DNA from: Burkholderia gladioli
GTDB lineage: Bacteria > Pseudomonadota > Gammaproteobacteria > Burkholderiales > Burkholderiaceae
DNA length: 26,710 nucleotides
Direction of reading: 5' to 3'
NCBI RefSeq assembly: GCF_000959725.1
Contig: NZ_CP009319.1
Span: 1 to 26,710, forward strand
The position numbers and the translations under genes are program-made. Below the pieces are notes generated by a model that saw only the letters and a list, made by a program, of their open reading frames with translations, had not been told where the DNA came from and did no database searches. Position 1 is the first letter of the stretch, and each line of letters starts with the position of its first letter. This document shows positions 21,913 to 26,710 of this stretch, one piece after another.

Positions 21913-22140
21913 TTCGCTAACCCGCCTCACGCTTCATGCAACCAGTGACCTGACTAAGCATATACGCACGTCATTATCACGTGCGAGTCTTGTATTTTGC
22001 CGACGCGGCTGGTGCGGCCGTCATGTTAGTCATGGCGCGGCTTCAGGCGGTGTCGGCGAAATGCGAGTGTTCGTCAAACGGTGGTTTGCCGGTCGTGACA
22101 CCGAGGCGTGCCGCGTGCGGCGGCTCAACCGATAGCCGCC
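21913..22140. other. Region upstream of the severed res site, with a degenerate small frame
   Basis: An inverted repeat CGCACGT-CATTATC-ACGTGCG (21965-21985) may be an operator for the AbrB-like gene. On the + strand, an ATG at 22061 opens a 24-codon frame ending in CRVRRLNR at 22135, resembling the end of the 62-residue protein at 21412-21600. It looks like the remnant of a partial duplication rather than an intact gene. Confidence 0.45.
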
Positions 22141-22172
22141 GTTGTCGCAAAAGTCCTAAGTTTTGCGACAAC
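22141..22172. promoter_or_regulatory. Severed res crossover site (subsite I) of the plasmid resolvase
   Basis: Perfect 12-bp arms GTTGTCGCAAAA and TTTTGCGACAAC surround 8 bp (GTCCTAAG). The size and symmetry fit a resolvase crossover site. The arm motif recurs as half-sites next to the plasmid resolvase gene (3943-3993). The Tn5053-type transposon begins 7 bp further on, after one base and the 5-bp target duplication. If the transposon is removed, this site falls about 25 bp from the other half-sites. Confidence 0.78.
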
Positions 22173-22173
22173 C

Positions 22174-22178
22174 TCCCT
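22174..22178. repeat. Target-site duplication TCCCT, copy 2
   Basis: These five bases directly precede the tni-side inverted repeat and are identical to 3913-3917 beyond the mer-side repeat. Confidence 0.93.
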
Positions 22179-22203
22179 TGTCATTTTCAGAAGACGAATG
22201 CAC
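22179..22203 (+). repeat. Right (tni-side) terminal inverted repeat of the Tn5053-type transposon
   Basis: It begins TGTCATTTTCAGAAGACGAA and matches the mer-side end at 21 of 25 positions by eye. It closely resembles the tni-side end of Tn402/Tn5053 elements that I know, and the following 110 bp up to tniA also look familiar from those elements. Confidence 0.96.
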
Positions 22204-22319
22204 CAGTTAATTAGGTGTGGCGGCTGTTGTGCGGCCAGCTCCTGACAGTCCAATATCAGAAGTGATCTGCACCAATCTCGACTATGCTCAATACTCGTGT
22301 GCACCAAAGCGAGGTGAGC

Positions 22320-23999
22320 ATGGCGACCGACACCCCACGGATTCCCGAGCAAGGCGTGGCCACTCTGCCTGATGAGGCTTGGGAGCGTGCGCGCCGTCGT
22401 GCGGAGATCATCGGCCCGTTGGCGCAGTCGGAGACGGTCGGGCACGAAGCGGCCGATACGGCGGCTCAGGCGCTGGGCTTATCTCGGCGGCAGGTGTACG
22501 TTCTGATCCGGCGTGCCCGGCAAGGCAGCGGCCTCGTGACGGATCTGGTGCCCGGCCAGTCCGGTGGCGGGAAAGGCAAGGGGCGCTTGCCGGAACCGGT
22601 CGAGCGCATCATCCGCGAGCTACTGCAAAGGCGGTTCCTGACCAAGCAGAAGCGCAGCCTGGCGGCCTTTCACCGCGAAGTCACTCAGGTGTGCAAGGCT
22701 CAAAAACTGCGAGTGCCGGCGCGCAATACCGTGGCCTTACGGATCGCTAGCCTTGACCCGCGCAAGGTCATTCGCCGGCGGGAAGGCCAGGATGCCGCTC
22801 GTGACCTACAAGGTGTTGGCGGCGAGCCTCCTGCCGTGACCGCGCCGCTGGAGCAGGTACAGATCGACCATACGGTCATCGACCTGATCGTGGTCGATGA
22901 GCGCGATCGGCAACCGATTGGCCGCCCGTACCTGACCCTCGCCATCGACGTGTTCACCCGCTGCGTGCTCGGCATGGTCGTCACGCTGGAAGCACCGTCT
23001 GCCGTTTCGGTTGGCCTGTGCCTCGTGCATGTCGCCTGCGACAAGCGTCCTTGGCTGGAAGGGCTGAAGGTGGAAATGGATTGGCCGATGAGCGGCAAGC
23101 CCTTGCTGCTCTACCTGGACAACGCGGCCGAGTTCAAGAGCGAGGCCCTGCGCCGGGGTTGCGAGCAGCATGGCATCCGGCTGGACTATCGTCCGCTGGG
23201 ACAGCCGCACTATGGCGGCATCGTGGAACGGATCATCGGCACGGCGATGCAGATGATCCACGACGATCTACCGGGAACAACCTTCTCCAACCCGGACCAG
23301 CGCGGCGACTACGATTCCGAAAACAAGGCTGCCCTGACGCTGCGCGAGCTGGAGCGCTGGCTCACATTGGCGGTAGGCACCTACCACGGTTCGGTGCACA
23401 ACGGCCTGCTTCAACCACCGGCGGCGCGGTGGGCCGAGGCCGTGGCGCGTGTCGGCGTGCCGGCCGTCGTCACCCGCGCCACGGCGTTCCTGGTTGATTT
23501 CCTGCCCATCCTCCGTCGTACGCTGACCCGCACCGGCTTCGTCATCGACCACATCCACTACTACGCCGATGCGCTCAAGCCGTGGATAGCTCGGCGCGAC
23601 CGCCTGCCTGCGTTCCTGATCCGGCGCGACCCGCGCGACATCAGCCGTATCTGGGTGTTGGAACCGGAAGGGCAGCACTACCTGGAAATCCCCTACCGCA
23701 CCTTGTCGCACCCGGCGGTCACGCTGTGGGAACAACGACAAGCTCTGGCGAAATTGCGTCAGCAAGGGCGCGAGCAAGTGGATGAATCGGCGCTGTTCCG
23801 CATGATCGGCCAGATGCGCGAGATCGTGACTGCCGCGCAGAAGGCCACGCGCAAGGCGCGGCGCGACACGGATCGACGCCAGCATCTCAAGGCGTCGGTT
23901 CCGCCGAACAAGCCGACGCCGCCGGAAACTGATGTTTCCGACCCGCAGGCAGACAAGCAGCCTCCGGCAAAACCTTTCGACCAGATTGAGGAGTGGTAG
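22320..23999 (+). CDS. tniA: TniA DDE-type transposase
   Basis: The product is 559 residues, the length I recall for Tn5053 TniA. An N-terminal helix-turn-helix region (about 40-70, ALGLSRRQVYVLIRRARQGS) binds the ends. The integrase-type catalytic core shows Asp183 (QIDHTVID), Asp267 (LYLDNAAEFKSE) and Glu303 (HYGGIVERIIGTAM), the DDE triad. It cuts and joins transposon ends together with TniB and TniQ. The start at 22320 is chosen for the GAGGTGAG ribosome-binding site and the family N-terminus (MATDTPRIPEQG). Confidence 0.97.
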   Translation: MATDTPRIPEQGVATLPDEAWERARRRAEIIGPLAQSETVGHEAADTAAQALGLSRRQVYVLIRRARQGSGLVTDLVPGQSGGGKGKGRLPEPVERIIRELLQRRFLTKQKRSLAAFHREVTQVCKAQKLRVPARNTVALRIASLDPRKVIRRREGQDAARDLQGVGGEPPAVTAPLEQVQIDHTVIDLIVVDERDRQPIGRPYLTLAIDVFTRCVLGMVVTLEAPSAVSVGLCLVHVACDKRPWLEGLKVEMDWPMSGKPLLLYLDNAAEFKSEALRRGCEQHGIRLDYRPLGQPHYGGIVERIIGTAMQMIHDDLPGTTFSNPDQRGDYDSENKAALTLRELERWLTLAVGTYHGSVHNGLLQPPAARWAEAVARVGVPAVVTRATAFLVDFLPILRRTLTRTGFVIDHIHYYADALKPWIARRDRLPAFLIRRDPRDISRIWVLEPEGQHYLEIPYRTLSHPAVTLWEQRQALAKLRQQGREQVDESALFRMIGQMREIVTAAQKATRKARRDTDRRQHLKASVPPNKPTPPETDVSDPQADKQPPAKPFDQIEEW

Positions 24000-24001
24000 C
24001 C

Positions 24002-24910
24002 GTGGACGAATATCCCATCATCGACCTGTCGCACCTCTTACAGGCGGCGCAGGGATTGGCCCGGCTGCCGGCGGACGAGCGCATCCAACGCCTTCGCGCC
24101 GACCGCTGGATCGGCTATCCCCGTGCGGTCGAGGCTCTGAACCGGCTGGAAACCTTGTATGCGTGGCCGAACAAACAACGCATGCCCAACCTGCTGCTGG
24201 TTGGCCCGACCAACAACGGCAAGTCGATGATCGTCGAGAAATTCCGGCGCACGCATCCGGCCAGTGCCGACGCCGACCAGGAGCACATCCCGGTGCTGGT
24301 CGTGCAGATGCCATCCGAGCCGTCGGTGATCCGCTTCTACGTCGCGCTGCTCGCTGCGATGGGCGCGCCCTTGCGCCCACGCCCACGGTTGCCGGAAATG
24401 GAGCAATTGGCATTGGCCTTGTTACGTAAGGTCGGTGTGCGTATGTTGGTGATCGACGAACTACACAACGTCTTGGCCGGTAACAGCGTCAACCGCCGGG
24501 AATTCCTCAATCTACTGCGCTTCCTCGGCAACGAGCTACGCATCCCCCTGGTCGGAGTCGGCACGCGCGACGCCTACCTGGCCATCCGCTCGGATGACCA
24601 ATTGGAAAATCGGTTCGAGCCGATGATGCTGCCGGTGTGGGAGGCCAACGATGATTGCTGCTCGCTGCTGGCCAGCTTCACGGCTTCGCTCCCGCTGCGC
24701 CGCCCCTCGTCGATTGCCACGCTAGACATGGCTCGCTACCTGCTCACACGCTGCGAGGGCACCATCGGCGAACTGGCGCACCTGTTGATGGCGGCGGCTG
24801 TCGCTGCCGTGGAAAGCGGTGAGGAAGCAATCAACCACCGCACGCTCAGCATGGCCGACTACACCGGCCCAAGCGAGCGGCGACGACAGTTCGAGCGGGA
24901 ACTGATGTGA
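24002..24910 (+). CDS. tniB: TniB transposition ATPase
   Basis: This 302-residue AAA+ ATPase of the TniB/MuB/TnsC class chooses and activates the target for TniA. Walker A is GPTNNGKS (about residues 68-75) and Walker B is MLVIDELHN (about 152-160). GTG 24002 has GAGGAG (23988-23993) 8 bp upstream and is preferred to the GTG at 23993. It starts 2 bp after the tniA stop and overlaps tniQ by 4 bp, so all three are translated as a unit. Confidence 0.95.
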   Translation: MDEYPIIDLSHLLQAAQGLARLPADERIQRLRADRWIGYPRAVEALNRLETLYAWPNKQRMPNLLLVGPTNNGKSMIVEKFRRTHPASADADQEHIPVLVVQMPSEPSVIRFYVALLAAMGAPLRPRPRLPEMEQLALALLRKVGVRMLVIDELHNVLAGNSVNRREFLNLLRFLGNELRIPLVGVGTRDAYLAIRSDDQLENRFEPMMLPVWEANDDCCSLLASFTASLPLRRPSSIATLDMARYLLTRCEGTIGELAHLLMAAAVAAVESGEEAINHRTLSMADYTGPSERRRQFERELM

Positions 24911-26124
24911 AGCCAGCGCCGCGCTGGCCGCTGCATCCGGCTCCCAGAGAAGGCGAAGCCTTGTCTTCGTGGCTCAACCGCGTGGCCCTTTGCTATCACA
25001 TGGAAGTGTCCGAGCTGCTGGAGCACGATCTTGGTCACGGCCAGGCTGATGACATGGATACCGCGCCACCACAGTCGCTGCTGACAATGCTCTCCCGGCG
25101 GAGCGGCATCGAGCTGGATCGGCTGCGTTGCATGAGTTTCGCCGGCTGGGTGCCTTGGTTACTGGACAGCCTTGATGATCAGATTCCTGACGCTTTAGAA
25201 ACCTATACGTTCCAGCTCTCGGTGTTGCTGCCGAAACTCCGCCGTAGGACGCGATCTATCACGAGCTGGCGCGCCTGGCTGCCCAGCCAGCCATTACATC
25301 GCGCCTGTCCACTCTGCCTGAACAATCCGGCAAACCAAGCCGTATTGCTTGCGTGGAAGCTGCCCCTGATGCTGAGCTGCCCGCTGCATGGGTGCTGGCT
25401 GGAATCGTATTGGGGCGTGCCTGGGCGGTTTCTCGGCTGGGAAAACGCCGACGCCGACCCACGCACGGCCAGCGACGCGATTGCGACGATGGACCGGCGT
25501 ACCTGGCAGGCACTGACGACCGGCCATGTTGAGCTGCCGCGCCGACGCATCCACGCCGGATTGTGGTTTCGGCTGCTACGCACGCTGCTTGATGAGCTGA
25601 ACACCCCGCTTTCGGCGTGCGGAACCTACGCGGGGTATCTCCGCCTGATCTGGGAACGCTGTGGGTATCCGCTGCGTGCTGGGCAAAGTCTGTGGCGACC
25701 GTATGAAACCCTGAACCTAGCAGTAGGGTTGCAGATGCTGGAGGCTGCGGCAACGGCAATCAGCTTGATCGAGGTGAGGGATATAAGCCCGCCTGGCGAG
25801 CATGCAAAGCTATTCTGGTCCGAGCCCCAAACCGAGTTCACCAGTGGCCTGCCGGCGAAAGCGCCGAAGCCCGAACCCGTCAATCACTGGCAACGTGCAG
25901 TCCAGGCCATCGATGAAGCCATCATTGAAGCGCGGCACAACCCCGAGACGGCACGCTCGCTGTTCGCGTTGGCTTCCTATGGTCGGCGCGACCCAGCTTC
26001 CCTGGAACGGTTGCGAGCCACCTTCGTGAAGGAAGGCATCCCGCCGGAATTTCTGTCACATTACGAGCCTGATGGACCCTTTGCATGTCTTAGACAGAAT
26101 GACGGGTTAAGTGACAACTTTTGA
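24907..26124 (+). CDS. tniQ: TniQ transposition protein
   Basis: This 405-residue TniQ/TnsD-like protein is needed for Tn5053 transposition and thought to help in target selection. The N-terminal TniQ pattern (WPLHPAPREGEALSSWLNRV) and zinc-finger-type residues (HRACPLCLNNPANQ, then LSCPLHGCWLESYW) are visible. The GTG start overlaps the tniB stop (GTGA). The 3' end contains the outer res subsites used by TniR. Confidence 0.95.
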   Translation: MKPAPRWPLHPAPREGEALSSWLNRVALCYHMEVSELLEHDLGHGQADDMDTAPPQSLLTMLSRRSGIELDRLRCMSFAGWVPWLLDSLDDQIPDALETYTFQLSVLLPKLRRRTRSITSWRAWLPSQPLHRACPLCLNNPANQAVLLAWKLPLMLSCPLHGCWLESYWGVPGRFLGWENADADPRTASDAIATMDRRTWQALTTGHVELPRRRIHAGLWFRLLRTLLDELNTPLSACGTYAGYLRLIWERCGYPLRAGQSLWRPYETLNLAVGLQMLEAAATAISLIEVRDISPPGEHAKLFWSEPQTEFTSGLPAKAPKPEPVNHWQRAVQAIDEAIIEARHNPETARSLFALASYGRRDPASLERLRATFVKEGIPPEFLSHYEPDGPFACLRQNDGLSDNF

Positions 26125-26176
26125 CGGCCTGAGCTTTCCGGCGCACACTGTCACATAATCGAACGTATATGTGACA
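26053..26176 (+). promoter_or_regulatory. Transposon res site
   Basis: A 28-bp palindromic crossover site, TGTCACATA-10 bp-TATGTGACA (26149-26176), lies directly before tniR. Further half-sites (TGTCACATTA near 26055, GTGACAA near 26111) lie upstream inside the end of tniQ. TniR recombines two copies here to resolve transposition cointegrates. Confidence 0.85.
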
Positions 26177-26184
26177 GGTACGAC

Positions 26185-26710
26185 ATGCTGATAGGCTACA
26201 TGCGGGTATCGAAGGCGGACGGCTCCCAGGCTACCGATTTGCAGCGCGACGCGCTGATTGCCGCCGGGGTCGATCCAGTACATCTTTACGAGGACCAGGC
26301 ATCCGGCATGCGCGAGGATCGGCCCGGCTTGACGAGCTGCCTGAAGGCGTTGCGAACTGGCGACACACTGGTCGTGTGGAAACTGGATCGGCTCGGACGC
26401 GACCTGCGACATCTCATCAACACCGTGCACGACCTGACTGGGCGCGGCATCGGCTTGAAGGTATTAACCGGGCACGGCGCGGCCATCGACACCACGACCG
26501 CCGCCGGCAAGCTGGTCTTTGGCATCTTCGCCGCCCTGGCCGAGTTCGAGCGCGAGTTGATCGCGGAGCGCACGATTGCCGGCCTAGCCTCGGCCCGCGC
26601 GCGCGGGCGGAAAGGCGGCCGGCCGTTCAAGATGACCGCCGCCAAGCTGCGGCTGGCGATGGCGGCAATGGGTCAGCCAGAGACCAAGGTCGGCGACCTG
26701 TGCCAGGAAC
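26185..26710 (+). CDS. tniR: TniR serine resolvase, N-terminal part (completed by 1-89)
   Basis: This is a catalytic domain of the small serine recombinase type. It shows MLIGYMRVSKADGSQATDLQ (nucleophile Ser10), WKLDRLGRDLRHL, and FGIFAALAEFERELIAERT, followed by the linker GRKGGRPFKMT. The frame is open to the last base and continues in phase at base 1, giving 204 residues in all. It resolves cointegrates at the res site directly upstream. It is distinct from the plasmid's own resolvase at 4008-4586. Confidence 0.96.
   Translation, partial: MLIGYMRVSKADGSQATDLQRDALIAAGVDPVHLYEDQASGMREDRPGLTSCLKALRTGDTLVVWKLDRLGRDLRHLINTVHDLTGRGIGLKVLTGHGAAIDTTTAAGKLVFGIFAALAEFERELIAERTIAGLASARARGRKGGRPFKMTAAKLRLAMAAMGQPETKVGDLCQE

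Larger units (their letters stand above)
22179..26710 (+). mobile_element. Tn5053-family mercury-resistance transposon, tni half (continues at 1-3912)
   Basis: This half holds the inverted repeat, tniA, tniB, tniQ, the res site and the 5' part of tniR. With 1-3912 the element is 8,444 bp, very near the size I remember for Tn5053 (about 8.4 kb). Both ends, the target duplication and all tni and mer genes are intact, so it appears capable of transposition and was acquired in a single event. Elements of this family prefer res sites as targets, which fits its location here. Confidence 0.95.

Noticed and set aside
22284..22319. Upstream start for TniA
   Set aside because: The additional residues are not part of the TniA family start, and the ribosome-binding site GAGGTGAG directly precedes the ATG at 22320.
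22179..22320. Class 1 integron (Tn402-type) end
   Set aside because: The tni-side end resembles that of Tn402/class 1 integrons, but no integrase gene, attI or resistance cassette is present. The cargo is mer, so the element is of the Tn5053 type.

Overview
The window reads as one complete circular plasmid of 26,710 bp, opened inside a gene. The last base belongs to a codon that the first two bases complete, and joining the ends rebuilds an uninterrupted 204-residue serine recombinase (tniR). The GC-rich, Rep_3-type backbone, the Tn5053-type mercury transposon and the type VI secretion (T6SS) cargo point to a proteobacterium. The T6SS cargo resembles families I know mainly from Burkholderia-like beta-proteobacteria. 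Host assignment is inference.

Transposon (22179-26710 joined to 1-3912, 8,444 bp): a complete Tn5053-family element. tniA-tniB-tniQ, a res site and tniR lie on the + strand. The mer operon (merT-P-F-A-D-E on the - strand, merR divergent on +) follows. It is bounded by 25-bp inverted repeats and a perfect 5-bp target duplication (TCCCT). The target was the plasmid's own res site: a perfect palindrome typical of a resolvase crossover site lies 1 bp outside one end. The remaining putative res subsites and the plasmid resolvase gene lie outside the other end.

Maintenance region (3987-9110): plasmid resolvase, a ParA ATPase with a small ribbon-helix-helix partner and TGAGTTGA repeats, a conserved hypothetical gene, a Rep_3 initiator with about 20-bp iterons (oriV), and kfrA with its operator array.

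Cargo region (9117-12841, - strand): a lipoprotein, a PAAR spike-tip protein with a C-terminal extension, a VRR-NUC (PD-(D/E)xK) nuclease effector, a DUF3396-type immunity protein, and two small zinc-ribbon membrane proteins. This is a T6SS effector/immunity cassette with no T6SS apparatus genes, so it presumably rides on the host's machine.

Mobilisation region (12960-17518): two small genes on the - strand, an oriT with an ATCCTGC nick-like core, a MobC/TraJ-like RHH protein and a MOBP relaxase with an LPD7-like C-terminus. A RelE/ParE-type toxin-antitoxin pair and four small genes follow.

Orphan transfer operon (17552-21091, - strand): a small membrane protein, a TraX-like protein, a DotA/TraY family protein and a small membrane protein in the position of IncI entry-exclusion genes. 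No other type IV secretion genes are present, so the plasmid looks mobilisable rather than self-transmissible. The final stretch (21092-22178) holds an AT-rich promoter region, two or three very small genes, a cluster of palindromes and the severed half of the plasmid res site.
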